Positions 1 through 7,232 of a DNA stretch of 10,738 nt are shown here, piece after piece (position 1 is the first letter of the stretch; each line of letters opens with the position of its first letter). A program made the translations under genes and the position numbers. The notes beneath the pieces are model-generated. The model was not told the DNA's origin, ran no database searches, and saw nothing but the letters and a program-made list of their open reading frames with translations. The DNA comes from Silvimonas sp. (GTDB taxonomy: Bacteria > Pseudomonadota > Gammaproteobacteria > Burkholderiales > Chitinibacteraceae), in NCBI GenBank assembly GCA_030151005.1, contig JASLES010000390.1, positions 1 to 10,738 of the forward strand, read 5' to 3'.

Positions 1-10
1 GCCACGTTCC

Positions 11-796
11 TCACCCATAAAATTCCGATGGCGCCACGCCAAAGTGCCGCCTGAACATCGCCGCAAATGCACTCTGGCTGGTATAGCCATGATCCAGCGC
101 CACCGTCACAATTTTCTCCCCATGCGCCAGCCGTTCCAGCGCCAGTAACAGACGGGCATGTTGCCGCCAGCGGCCGGGTGTCATGCCGGTTTCACGCTGA
201 AACGCCCGGTGCAAGGTGCGGGGCGCCATGCCCAGTGTTTCAGCCCACGCGGTGACAATGTGTTCTTCTTGCGGTGCGGCCATGATGGCGTCACACAACC
301 GGCGCAGACGCTCGCTGGTGGGCCAGGGCAGATACAAGGGCAGGCGCTCAATCACCGCTAGTTCAGCCAACAAGAGTTGCATGACCATGTCGTCCCTGCT
401 GCCGGGCGCGTAATCAAACGGGATCTCCACCGCGGCCAGAATCAGTGCCCGTAGCAAGGGGGGGACCTCCACCACGCAGCTGCCCTGCGGCAGGTGGGCT
501 ACCGTGCCGGGCTCTACAAACACAGTGCGCATCCGCACATTTCCGCTCATGCGGACGGTGTGCTCCAGCCCGGCATCCAGCCAGACGCCCCGAGTCGGCG
601 GGACCACCCAGCGGCCGCTGGCGGCCTCAATCAGCATGACCCCTTCAGTGGCATACAACAGTTGTGCGCGTCGGTGACGATGCGCGGCGATGAATGCGCC
701 ATTGGGGTAATCCGCTGCCAGCACTGCTACTGGCATCGGCGTGTCTTCAAAACGCAAATGAACGTCGGGGGAGGGCGTGGCGATCATGACTGGCAT
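11..796 (-). CDS. AraC-family transcriptional regulator (NimR-like, cupin plus HTH)
   Basis: DNA-binding regulator of 261 residues. Residues about 35-100 form a cupin-type sensor domain with the HRHRRAQLLYA and WVVPPTRGVWLDAG motifs typical of the AraC subgroup that includes E. coli NimR. Residues about 163-261 form the double helix-turn-helix AraC domain, ending in GYTSQSAFAAMFRRHFGVAP (237-256), the canonical second-HTH signature. It is divergent from an EamA-type exporter 90 nt away, the classic arrangement of an AraC regulator controlling its neighbouring efflux gene; that control is inferred. The start is uncertain. No clear Shine-Dalgarno precedes the ATG at 796 or the in-frame ATG at 787, and a further ATG at 736 (residue 21) follows a weak GAAG. 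The inducer is unknown. Confidence 0.9.
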   Translation of the reverse strand: MPVMIATPSPDVHLRFEDTPMPVAVLAADYPNGAFIAAHRHRRAQLLYATEGVMLIEAASGRWVVPPTRGVWLDAGLEHTVRMSGNVRMRTVFVEPGTVAHLPQGSCVVEVPPLLRALILAAVEIPFDYAPGSRDDMVMQLLLAELAVIERLPLYLPWPTSERLRRLCDAIMAAPQEEHIVTAWAETLGMAPRTLHRAFQRETGMTPGRWRQHARLLLALERLAHGEKIVTVALDHGYTSQSAFAAMFRRHFGVAPSEFYG

Positions 797-810
797 TTTT
801 GCGATAGATT

Positions 811-847
811 TTGCCAGTTTAGCGCCAGACGGCCTTATATGCTGGCG
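811..847 (+). promoter_or_regulatory. Candidate promoter/operator for the EamA exporter in the divergent intergenic region
   Basis: TTGCCA (811-816) and TTATAT (835-840), 18 bp apart, form a plausible sigma-70 promoter facing the exporter gene. An inverted repeat, CGCCAG (823-828) / CTGGCG (842-847), overlaps the spacer and -10. TTGCC (811-815) / GGCAA (847-851) is a second nested pair. This is a natural place for the adjacent AraC-type regulator to bind. The assignment rests on sequence resemblance only. Confidence 0.4.
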
Positions 848-872
848 GCAAGATCAGCACTCCAAGTTACTT

Positions 873-876
873 GAGG
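873..876 (+). promoter_or_regulatory. Ribosome binding site deciding the exporter start
   Basis: GAGG at 873-876 lies 10 nt before the ATG at 887. It is only 1 nt from the alternative GTG at 878, so the ATG is the better start. Confidence 0.5.
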
Positions 877-886
877 CGTGATTGAT

Positions 887-1792
887 ATGTCTGGTTTCCC
901 GATGCTGTTTCCACTGTTTGCCATCTTGCTGTGGGCTGGCAATGTGGTGGTGTCGCATTTGTCTGCCCACACCATTGACCCTTTTGCCATTACATTCTGG
1001 CGCCTGGTGCTGGCGGTGGGGCTGATGAGTCTGTTTGTGTTGCCGGGCGCCTGGCGGAACCGGCGTCTGATTCAGGCGCACGCGCCACGGCTGGCGTTCC
1101 TTGGGTTTCTGGCAATGGCGCTGTTCCAGTGTCTGTCTTACCAGGCCGCACACACCACAACGGCAACCAACATGGCCATCATGACCTCGTTGGCACCGCT
1201 GCTGACCATGCTGCTTTCGGTCTTGTTGCTGGGCGAGGCGCCAACCCTGGGCATGCTGGTGGGCGGCGTCATGTCGTTTGGCGGACTGGTTTATCTGATC
1301 TCGGCCGGGTCTCCGTTTTTGCTGATTTCAGGCGGCGTGCATACGGGTGATGTGCTGATGCTGCTGGCAGCGGCCTCTTATGCGCTGTATGGCGTGCTGT
1401 TGCGCCGCTGGCAGACGGGCCTGCCATCCTGGCAATCCACTTATATCCAGGCCATTTGCGCCATGCTGTTTATGTTGGTGCTGGTTTTGCGTTTGCCGGC
1501 GGCGGACGCATGGCCCAATCGCGCCAGCCTGCCGCTGATTGCCTATGCCGGTACGCTGGCCAGTGTGGTGCTGCCGTTTTTCTGGATGCAGGGCGTCAAG
1601 TTGCTGGGCCCCAATCGCTGCGCCATGTTCATGAACCTGTTGCCGGTGGCGACGGCAGCAATTGCCGTGGGCTGGTTTGGCGAGCAATTGCATGGCTACC
1701 ACCTTATCGGCGGCGGTGTGGCGCTGGCGGGCGTATTACTGGCGCAACTCTGGCGGCAACCCTTGTCCGCCCGGGCGAGGGTTACGGCCTGA
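887..1792 (+). CDS. DMT-superfamily (EamA) inner-membrane transporter
   Basis: Predicted drug/metabolite transporter of 301 residues from the ATG at 887; a GTG at 878 would add three residues but is too close to the GAGG. The protein is almost wholly hydrophobic and has about ten membrane segments in two EamA repeats, roughly residues 8-139 and 155-287. The first repeat shows the typical WAGN near the N-terminus, the FxRL-like FWRL (37-40) and the end motif LLGEAPTLGMLVGGVMSFGG. The second ends in the equivalent FGEQLHGYHLIGGGVALAGV. EamA proteins usually export amino acids, metabolites or toxic compounds by proton exchange; the substrate cannot be read from sequence. Its divergent AraC-type neighbour is the probable regulator. 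Confidence 0.93.
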   Translation: MSGFPMLFPLFAILLWAGNVVVSHLSAHTIDPFAITFWRLVLAVGLMSLFVLPGAWRNRRLIQAHAPRLAFLGFLAMALFQCLSYQAAHTTTATNMAIMTSLAPLLTMLLSVLLLGEAPTLGMLVGGVMSFGGLVYLISAGSPFLLISGGVHTGDVLMLLAAASYALYGVLLRRWQTGLPSWQSTYIQAICAMLFMLVLVLRLPAADAWPNRASLPLIAYAGTLASVVLPFFWMQGVKLLGPNRCAMFMNLLPVATAAIAVGWFGEQLHGYHLIGGGVALAGVLLAQLWRQPLSARARVTA

Positions 1793-1860
1793 GTGCCAGG
1801 TGTGGGCGGGATCTGCGGGTAATCAGGGTCTCCCGCTGACAGGCGTTGGCGCAGGGCAGG

Positions 1861-1890
1861 AATACAGTGAGGATTCGCATGACCTGTATT
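1861..1890 (+). repeat. Perfect 7-bp inverted repeat upstream of the small His-rich ORF
   Basis: AATACAG (1861-1867) and CTGTATT (1884-1890) are perfect inverted half-sites separated by 16 nt. Their centres are 23 bp apart, about two helical turns. The repeat ends 4 bp before the GGAG of the small ORF. It could be a dyad operator or a weak mRNA hairpin close to the ribosome site; chance is not excluded. Confidence 0.4.
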
Positions 1891-1906
1891 GCTGGAGTAA
1901 AACACC

Positions 1907-2053
1907 ATGAACCCGCATGACCACCCGCCCTCTGACCCGCTGGCGCTGGCGCAACAGCGGTTGCGCCAGAACGCCATTGCCGTTGCCCGCCATAACCATA
2001 TTCCGCACAAGCAAAATCCGTTGCCGGTGCATCACGGTCATCCCAAGGGGTAG
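1907..2053 (+). CDS. Small His/Pro-rich protein of unknown function (48 aa)
   Basis: ORF of 48 codons plus TAG, beginning MNPHDHPPSDPLALAQQRLR and ending with HHGHPKG. A good Shine-Dalgarno, GGAG at 1894-1897, lies 9 nt before the ATG. Third codon positions are mostly G or C, as in neighbouring genes. Eight of 48 residues are His (4, 6, 29, 31, 34, 42, 43, 45) and eight are Pro, with a short Ala/Leu/Gln/Arg segment (11-28) that could form a helix. There is no signal peptide or membrane segment. It lies 114 nt after the exporter and runs convergently into the chemoreceptor gene. I do not recognise the family. The His clusters could bind metal, but that is speculation; a chance ORF is possible. 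Confidence 0.5.
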   Translation: MNPHDHPPSDPLALAQQRLRQNAIAVARHNHIPHKQNPLPVHHGHPKG

Positions 2054-2061
2054 CGGGAACA

Positions 2062-2075
2062 CAACGGCGCCGTTG
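2062..2075. repeat. 14-bp perfect palindrome between convergent genes
   Basis: CAACGGCGCCGTTG lies in the 33-nt gap between the convergent small ORF and chemoreceptor gene. It can fold as a 5-bp stem with a 4-nt loop but has no U-tract on either strand, so it is not a convincing terminator. Confidence 0.35.
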
Positions 2076-2086
2076 GCCGCGACGGA

Positions 2087-3409
2087 TTAGTTGCCGGTAT
2101 GCAACTGGCTAGAGAACTGCCCCACCGCGCTGACCACCCGCTGTGCACCATCCTGGATATCAATAATCACGTCACCGGCTTCACCGGCCAGTTGTAGCCC
2201 GCGCTGTGCTTGTTGCTTGCCGGTGTCGATGACCTGAACCGCATGTTCGGCCAGCGCCTGGTTCTTTTGCACCACGCCGACAATCTCTTGCGTGGCTTCG
2301 GTCGTGCGTGAGGCCAGCTTGCGCACCTCATCGGCCACCACGGCAAAGCCACGCCCCTGTTCGCCAGCGCGTGCGGCTTCAATGGCGGCGTTCAAGGCCA
2401 GCAGATTGGTCTGTGCGGCGATATCGGTAATGCTGTTGACGATAGAGCCAATCACTTGCGATTGTTTGCTCAGGGCGTCGATGCGATCGGCGGCGTCCCG
2501 CATCTGTTCGGCCAGATCCCGCATGACATCGACCGTTTCTTTCACCACACCTGCGCCGCGTTTGGAGACTTCATCGGTTTGGCGCGAGGTTTCAAAGGCA
2601 ATGGTGGCAGCCTCGGCCACTGCGTTTTCCCGGTTCACTTGTTCCGTGATCACGGTGGCAAATTTCACCACTTTGTAGAGCTTGCCCTGGGCATCGCTGA
2701 TCGGGTTATAAGACGCTTCCAGCCACACGATATTGCCATGTGCGTCTACCCGCTTGAAGCGGCCGGTGACATAGTCACCCCGGCGCAGTTGTTCCCAGAA
2801 ATTCTTGTACGCCTGCGAGTTATATTCTTCCGGCTCACAAAAAATGCGGTGATGTTTGCCCTGGATTTGCGGCAGCGTGTAGCCCATGGGTCGCAGAAAA
2901 TGGTCGTTGGCGGTGAGCACCGTGCCATCCAGCGAGAATTCGATCACGGCAGTGGAGCGTTGCAGTGCCTTGATCAGGTTTTCGTGCTCGCAAGAGGCTT
3001 CAATGGTGCGGGTCAGATCGTTGGCGTAAATGGAATACCGCAGCAACTGACCTTTGCTGTTACAGATGGGTTGCAGGATCACGCGCAGCCAGGCCTCGTT
3101 GCCATTGGCCCGGCGTAAACGCACCGCGCCGCTAAAGTGTTCTTTGCGCCCCAGGGCGTCCGCGAGGCGCGTATAGAATTCGGTGCCGCGTAGTTCATCG
3201 GGCACCAGTTCCACCAACTGACGGCCTTTCAGTTCGGATTCCCGATAACCCATCTCGGTCTGGAACATGGCGTTGACGCTTTCCACGCGCCCTTGCGGGT
3301 CCAGAAACACCGCAATCATTTCGTCACTCAGGCTCTGCCGTACCTGTTCGACGCTGAGTAGCTCCTCCCGCATTGCCGCTAATTCTTCTTTCAAAGCCGT
3401 ATTGAACAT
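2087..3409 (-). CDS. Soluble PAS-PAS methyl-accepting chemotaxis protein (BdlA/Aer-like)
   Basis: Cytoplasmic chemoreceptor of 440 residues. An N-terminal MFNTALKEEL segment begins a short coiled coil (about 5-30). PAS domain 1 spans about 25-135 and PAS domain 2 about 150-258, the latter with the MGYTLPQIQGKHHRIFC and VVKFATVITE motifs of the BdlA/Aer class. The MCP signalling domain runs from about 265 to 435 and carries the invariant hairpin tip around IAAQTNLLALNAAIEAARAG (330-349). There are no membrane segments, no HAMP and no CheR-binding pentapeptide. P. aeruginosa BdlA (417 aa, biofilm dispersion) has the same layout. An ATG at 3451 would add 14 residues. I prefer 3409 because MFN is the usual N-terminus of this class and the upstream stretch contains a promoter-like element. 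It lies downstream of hmuV with no obvious terminator, so iron-linked expression is possible. Confidence 0.9.
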   Translation of the reverse strand: MFNTALKEELAAMREELLSVEQVRQSLSDEMIAVFLDPQGRVESVNAMFQTEMGYRESELKGRQLVELVPDELRGTEFYTRLADALGRKEHFSGAVRLRRANGNEAWLRVILQPICNSKGQLLRYSIYANDLTRTIEASCEHENLIKALQRSTAVIEFSLDGTVLTANDHFLRPMGYTLPQIQGKHHRIFCEPEEYNSQAYKNFWEQLRRGDYVTGRFKRVDAHGNIVWLEASYNPISDAQGKLYKVVKFATVITEQVNRENAVAEAATIAFETSRQTDEVSKRGAGVVKETVDVMRDLAEQMRDAADRIDALSKQSQVIGSIVNSITDIAAQTNLLALNAAIEAARAGEQGRGFAVVADEVRKLASRTTEATQEIVGVVQKNQALAEHAVQVIDTGKQQAQRGLQLAGEAGDVIIDIQDGAQRVVSAVGQFSSQLHTGN

Positions 3410-3420
3410 GCGCGCCCCCG

Positions 3421-3470
3421 CCCGTGTACTGATCCGTGGTTGATGATGCATACCTGCTATAGCACACGGG
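3421..3470 (-). promoter_or_regulatory. Candidate chemoreceptor promoter flanked by an inverted repeat
   Basis: On the minus strand an extended -10-like TGCTATAGC sits at 3456-3463 within the palindrome TGCTATAGCA (3455-3464); there is no good -35. Flanking it are perfect 7-bp half-repeats CCCGTGT (3421-3427) and ACACGGG (3464-3470), 36 nt apart. If used, transcription would begin about 35-45 nt before the ATG at 3409. Confidence 0.3.
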
Positions 3471-3502
3471 AGCGGTTCAGCGCATTGTCATATCCGGCCC
3501 TG

Positions 3503-4288
3503 TCAGCCAAAACACACAAGTTGCCGCGTGGGTGAGCGCGGGTGCGGCAATACGGTGGCGCTGATCTGGTACACCGCCTGCAGGTGTTCTGCCGTGAGTA
3601 CCTCTGGCGGTGTGCCCAGCGCGGCGACTTTGCCATCTGCCAGCAGCAGCAAACGGTCGCACCACCAGGCCGCCAGATTGACGTCATGCAAGATCACCAG
3701 CACGGCCAGGTGTTGTTCGTGCGCCAGTTGCGCCACGGTTTGCAACAACAGTAGTTGATGGCGCGGGTCCAGACTGGCGGTCGGTTCATCCAGCAGCAGT
3801 GCGCGGTATTCGCCCGGTTCGCGCGCGGCCAGCGCCTGGGTCAGCACACGGGCAAATTGCACGCGCTGTTGCTCGCCGCCAGACAGCGCGGTGTAGCGCC
3901 GCCGGGTCAATGCCTGGGCGTCGGCCAGATGCAGGGTGTGATCCAGCAGGGCCTCTAGCGCCTGCGGGGAGAGCTCCGGGAAAGGGTACGCGCCGGTCGC
4001 CGCCACTGCCCGCACACCCAGTTCAAACGCCAGGGATGGCGATTGGGGCAACACCGCCCGACAACGGGCCTGAGCTTGCGCAGACTGAGCGGATAACGCC
4101 TGACCGTTAAGGGTGAGCCCACCGGCCACCGGGGGGAGTTCTCCGGCCAGTGTCGCCAGCAAGGTGGATTTACCCGCGCCATTGGCACCGAGCACGCCCA
4201 GCACCTCGCCAGGCCTGAGCTGTAAAGAGACGCCTTCCAGCACGGCCTTGCCGTGACGACCACAGGCGAGTTGATCGGCAATCAGCAT
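3503..4288 (-). CDS. hmuV: Heme ABC transporter ATP-binding protein HmuV
   Basis: ATPase subunit that powers heme import across the inner membrane with HmuU and HmuT. Its 261 residues carry every ABC signature: Walker A GANGAGKS (34-41), Q-loop Gln82, signature LSGGEQ (135-140), Walker B LLLDEP (164-169), D-loop SLD (172-174) and H-loop His201. The length matches the HmuV/BtuD-FecE family. I place the start at 4288, not the in-frame ATG at 4315. The 4288 ATG overlaps the hmuU stop as TAATG and has a GGAGG eight bases upstream inside the hmuU end, which predicts translational coupling. The last gene of the heme ABC cluster, it is followed without a clear terminator by the chemoreceptor. Vitamin B12 or siderophore import is the alternative for the family but does not fit the neighbours. 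Confidence 0.95.
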   Translation of the reverse strand: MLIADQLACGRHGKAVLEGVSLQLRPGEVLGVLGANGAGKSTLLATLAGELPPVAGGLTLNGQALSAQSAQAQARCRAVLPQSPSLAFELGVRAVAATGAYPFPELSPQALEALLDHTLHLADAQALTRRRYTALSGGEQQRVQFARVLTQALAAREPGEYRALLLDEPTASLDPRHQLLLLQTVAQLAHEQHLAVLVILHDVNLAAWWCDRLLLLADGKVAALGTPPEVLTAEHLQAVYQISATVLPHPRSPTRQLVCFG

Positions 4289-5322
4289 TAACGCAGCCTC
4301 CGGGTCAGCATCCATAAAAAGAAGGGGCCGCCAATCAAACTGGTCACCATGCCGATCGGCAATTCGGCCGGGATGACCACCATGCGTGCCAGCCAGTCTG
4401 CCAGCGAGAGTGCAATGGCTCCGGCGACGAGGGTATTGGGCAGCAGCCAGCGGTGGTCTGCGCCCAAAGACAAGCGCACCAGATGTGGCACCACCAGCCC
4501 GACAAAGCCAATCACACCCGTGGCCGCCACCAGCGGGCCGACAATCAGCGCCACCAGCACAATCAGCCGGCGTCGCAAGGGTTCAATGGCAAACCCCAGG
4601 TGGCGCGCTTCGCGCTCGCCCAGCAACAGCGCGTTGAGGCCACGCCACTCACGCAGCAGCCACAAGCACAAGATCAGCGTCCACGGTGCCAGCAGCGCCA
4701 GTTGTTGCCAGGTGGCGCCGGCCAGGCTGCCCATATTCCAGAATGTCAGACTGCGCAGCTGGCTATCCGTCGCCATATAAGTAAACAGGCCGATCAAGCT
4801 GCCACAGATCACATTGATGGCCACACCGGCCAGCAACAGACTGCTCATGCCCGGATGACGCCGGCCCAGGGCGTAGCACACGGCGGTGGCAGCCAGACTG
4901 CCAACAAACGCGGCGGGTGCCAGCCAGAAGAGGGTGGGTGCGCCCAGCACAATTGCGCCCACCGCGCCCAGCGCCCCGCCGGACGAAATCCCGATCAACC
5001 CTGGTTCTGCCAGCGGATTGCGAAACAGTGCCTGCATCACCGTCCCGGTGATGGTCAGCCCCGCACCGGCCACGACCGCCAGCAAGACGCGGGGCAAGCG
5101 CACTTCAATCAGCACGTTGCGCCACAGCGTTTCCTGGTCAGATAACAAATCTCCCAACAACAGGTCCGGGATTTGCTGCAGCGGAATGCGCACCGCGCCC
5201 TGGCTGCTGGAGATCAAAACCAGCAACACCAGCGCGGCGAGCAGACCCAGCAGCACCCAGGCCGCCCGGTGCAGGGTGACCTGGCGCGCCGGGGTATCGG
5301 ACAGCACAACGGTACGGTTCAT
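4288..5322 (-). CDS. hmuU: Heme ABC transporter permease HmuU (FecCD family)
   Basis: Inner-membrane permease of 344 residues that forms the heme channel as a homodimer with HmuV. It has about ten hydrophobic segments, as expected of the FecCD/BtuC family. The first lies at about 20-38, and the family motif block RLPRVLLAVVAGAGLTITG (75-93), followed by MQALFRNPLAEP and GISSGGALGA, is well conserved. The C-terminal region has the VGLVVPHLVRL segment and the ELPIGMVTSLIGGPFFL coupling-helix region that docks with the ATPase. The ATG overlaps the hmuT stop by four bases (ATGA), and its own stop overlaps hmuV (TAATG), so the three proteins are probably made in step. No clear Shine-Dalgarno precedes it, consistent with coupling. 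Confidence 0.95.
   Translation of the reverse strand: MNRTVVLSDTPARQVTLHRAAWVLLGLLAALVLLVLISSSQGAVRIPLQQIPDLLLGDLLSDQETLWRNVLIEVRLPRVLLAVVAGAGLTITGTVMQALFRNPLAEPGLIGISSGGALGAVGAIVLGAPTLFWLAPAAFVGSLAATAVCYALGRRHPGMSSLLLAGVAINVICGSLIGLFTYMATDSQLRSLTFWNMGSLAGATWQQLALLAPWTLILCLWLLREWRGLNALLLGEREARHLGFAIEPLRRRLIVLVALIVGPLVAATGVIGFVGLVVPHLVRLSLGADHRWLLPNTLVAGAIALSLADWLARMVVIPAELPIGMVTSLIGGPFFLWMLTRRLR
4297..4301 (-). promoter_or_regulatory. Ribosome binding site deciding the hmuV start
   Basis: GGAGG on the minus strand, inside the 3' end of hmuU, lies 8 nt before the ATG at 4288. This supports 4288 over the ATG at 4315. Confidence 0.7.
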
Positions 5323-6149
5323 GATGCCGGGGCCAAGAGGCCGGCTTGCAGTGTGCGCAACGCCTGCGGCAGCCGCGGGCCAAAGCCCAGCAGCAACAGG
5401 TCATCCATCACCACCACACGGCGCGCTTTGGCCGCCGGCGTGCCCGCCACGCCAGGCAGGGCGAGGAACGCATCCAGCCCGCCAGATGCGGTAATCGACA
5501 TGCTGGTGGTGACAATGGCTTGCGGCGCCAGCGCCAGCGCGGCTTCTGCAGACAGCGGCTTGTAGCCTTTCTGCGTGGACAGCACGTTTCTGGCACCGGC
5601 CAGATTGAGCATGGCGTCAGCGGTGGTGTCTGTGCCAGCGCCTTCCAGCTTGCCGGTGCGGTTCATTACCAGCAGCGTTTTCAGGCCGGCCGCTTTGCCT
5701 TGCAGCGGCGCGATGTCCGCACGGATTTGCGCCACCATCTTGCCGCCATCGTCCTTGAGCCCCAGCGCGGCGGCGACACCATGTACACGCTGTTCCAGCG
5801 CATCCAGCGTGGCATCACCGGGCAGTACAATGATGCGCTTGCCCAGGCTTTGCAGTTGCTTGAGCGCGGCCGGCGGGCCGGCTTGATCGGTGGCCAGGAT
5901 GAGATCCGGATTGAGTGCAGCCACACCTTCGACCGAAAACGCCCGGTAATACCCCACCTGCGGCAGTTTGGTGGCCGCAGGCGGGTAAAGGCTGGAGCTA
6001 TCTGCACCCACCAGCCGGTCTGCTGCGCCCAGTGCGTAGATGATTTCCGTCAGTGGCCCGCCCAGGCTGACCACCCGTTTGGGGACATCGGCAGCATGGG
6101 CCAGCGTGGTAACAAAGCCCAGCCACAGCGCGCAAAAGAGTCGTTTCAT
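5319..6149 (-). CDS. hmuT: Periplasmic heme-binding protein HmuT
   Basis: Solute-binding protein of 276 residues that carries heme from the outer-membrane receptor to HmuUV. Residues 1-19 form a Sec signal peptide with a probable cut after AHA, leaving ADVPKRVVSLGG. There is no lipobox (the Cys at 6 is before the hydrophobic core), so a soluble periplasmic form is expected. The body is the type III (cluster A-II) fold of PhuT/ShuT/HmuT, with TEIIYALGAADRLVGAD near the N-terminus and NPDLILATDQAGP (80-92). GYYRAFSVEGV contains Tyr67/Tyr68, where the axial heme Tyr of PhuT and ShuT lies; which Tyr binds is inferred. A GGGAA precedes the ATG by 6 nt, and hmuS ends 12 nt upstream. Confidence 0.94.
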   Translation of the reverse strand: MKRLFCALWLGFVTTLAHAADVPKRVVSLGGPLTEIIYALGAADRLVGADSSSLYPPAATKLPQVGYYRAFSVEGVAALNPDLILATDQAGPPAALKQLQSLGKRIIVLPGDATLDALEQRVHGVAAALGLKDDGGKMVAQIRADIAPLQGKAAGLKTLLVMNRTGKLEGAGTDTTADAMLNLAGARNVLSTQKGYKPLSAEAALALAPQAIVTTSMSITASGGLDAFLALPGVAGTPAAKARRVVVMDDLLLLGFGPRLPQALRTLQAGLLAPAS

Positions 6150-6161
6150 GATGGGTTCCCG

Positions 6162-7208
6162 TCAGGCCGCCAGCGGTTCCTGGCACAACGTAACCAGTAA
6201 TTCGCGCCAGGCCGGCAGTTCCGGCTTGCCCGGTTTGCGCTCGCCAAAGAACTGCACAATCAGGTCGCCGGCGGCGTTATAGACCTCCAGCGATGTCACC
6301 CAACCATCCCGGGTTGGTTTGTTGACCACCCAGGTGCTATCGATGGCGGTGGTCAGCAAATGCAGGTTAAAGCGCGGGTCCAGTACGTTAAACCACGGAC
6401 CCGTACTGACCAGTTTGTGCACCGGGCCAGTGTGGATCTGCACCATGCCGCGGTTGCCGACAAAGCACATGATCGAGAGCCCGGTTTCAGCCGCCCGTTG
6501 CAACAAGGTCTGGACGGCGTCTACGCCAACCCGCTGCGCCAGATCCGGCCCGGCAGCAAAGAGCGCACCCAGGCGGGATACCTTGAATTTGCGCAGCATG
6601 GGGAAAAAGGCGTGGGTGTCATCCAGTGCCAGCCAGGCGGCGCGCAAGGCGGCAGGGTCATCGGCGCGGGCGCTTTCTTCAGCGGGCTTGATGGCTTCAA
6701 ATTGCGGGACGGTTTTGTCCGCCAGGGCAAAGGCGGAGACAAAGGTTTGCCAGGCGGCCTGATCCGTTGCCTCGGTGCGGTAAATCTTGTGGACGGCGAT
6801 GCCTTCGGCATCAAAAAACTGGATGCTGTCGCGGCCGCTTTCGGTCACGGCAAAGGCAAAGCGCCAGCTACCAAAGAACATGCGCAGATCAATATCCGGC
6901 CCCAGCACCATGCCCACCGGGCCATCCGCGTGGATGTCTTCGTAACGACCATGGCGTTCATGCACGCACCAGTCGTTACGGCTTAAGGCCATGACTTCGC
7001 CCAGCGTACCCAACTGGCGAAAGAGTTCTTGCGGCGTGCCCGAGAGCGCTTGCGAAATCACGCCACAGTCTGCTGCCACCAAGGCGGCTTCGGTCGTGGC
7101 AAGCCGTGCGGCGCGGTCACGGATGCGCAATTTGGGTTCTGCTGCGATCAGGGCGGCGTGGCGTTGTTGCAGATCGGCGGCGAAAGATGAAAACAGAGCC
7201 TGGCTCAT
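6162..7208 (-). CDS. hmuS: Cytoplasmic heme transport/degradation protein HmuS (HemS/ChuS family)
   Basis: Protein of 348 residues, the usual length for HemS/HmuS/ChuS/PhuS, built of two related halves (about 20-170 and 190-345). Family members bind heme on entry into the cytoplasm. Some degrade it (ChuS, HmuS); PhuS passes it to a heme oxygenase. His199 in DDTHAFFPMLRKF occupies the position of the heme-ligand His of HemS (His196) and ChuS (His193). The C-terminal half has VGNRGMVQIHTGPV and LVSTGPWFNVLDPRFNLHL, strongly conserved in the family. AGAGG lies 6 nt before the ATG. The gene begins only about 24 nt after an intrinsic terminator, so its expression probably depends on read-through from hmuR. 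No separate heme oxygenase gene is visible in the window, so HmuS may itself be the degrading enzyme (inference). Confidence 0.95.
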   Translation of the reverse strand: MSQALFSSFAADLQQRHAALIAAEPKLRIRDRAARLATTEAALVAADCGVISQALSGTPQELFRQLGTLGEVMALSRNDWCVHERHGRYEDIHADGPVGMVLGPDIDLRMFFGSWRFAFAVTESGRDSIQFFDAEGIAVHKIYRTEATDQAAWQTFVSAFALADKTVPQFEAIKPAEESARADDPAALRAAWLALDDTHAFFPMLRKFKVSRLGALFAAGPDLAQRVGVDAVQTLLQRAAETGLSIMCFVGNRGMVQIHTGPVHKLVSTGPWFNVLDPRFNLHLLTTAIDSTWVVNKPTRDGWVTSLEVYNAAGDLIVQFFGERKPGKPELPAWRELLVTLCQEPLAA

Positions 7209-7232
7209 GTCGGACCTCTGGTCGGTAAATGG

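Noticed and set aside
1823..2062. Minus-strand 79-codon ORF opposite the small His-rich ORF
   Set aside because: No ribosome site or family signal was seen, and the plus-strand frame has the better start context. Both remain unproven, but this one has less support.
2456..3118. 220-codon plus-strand ORF opposite the chemoreceptor
   Set aside because: It is a mirror of the PAS-PAS-MCP coding sequence, with no recognisable domain.
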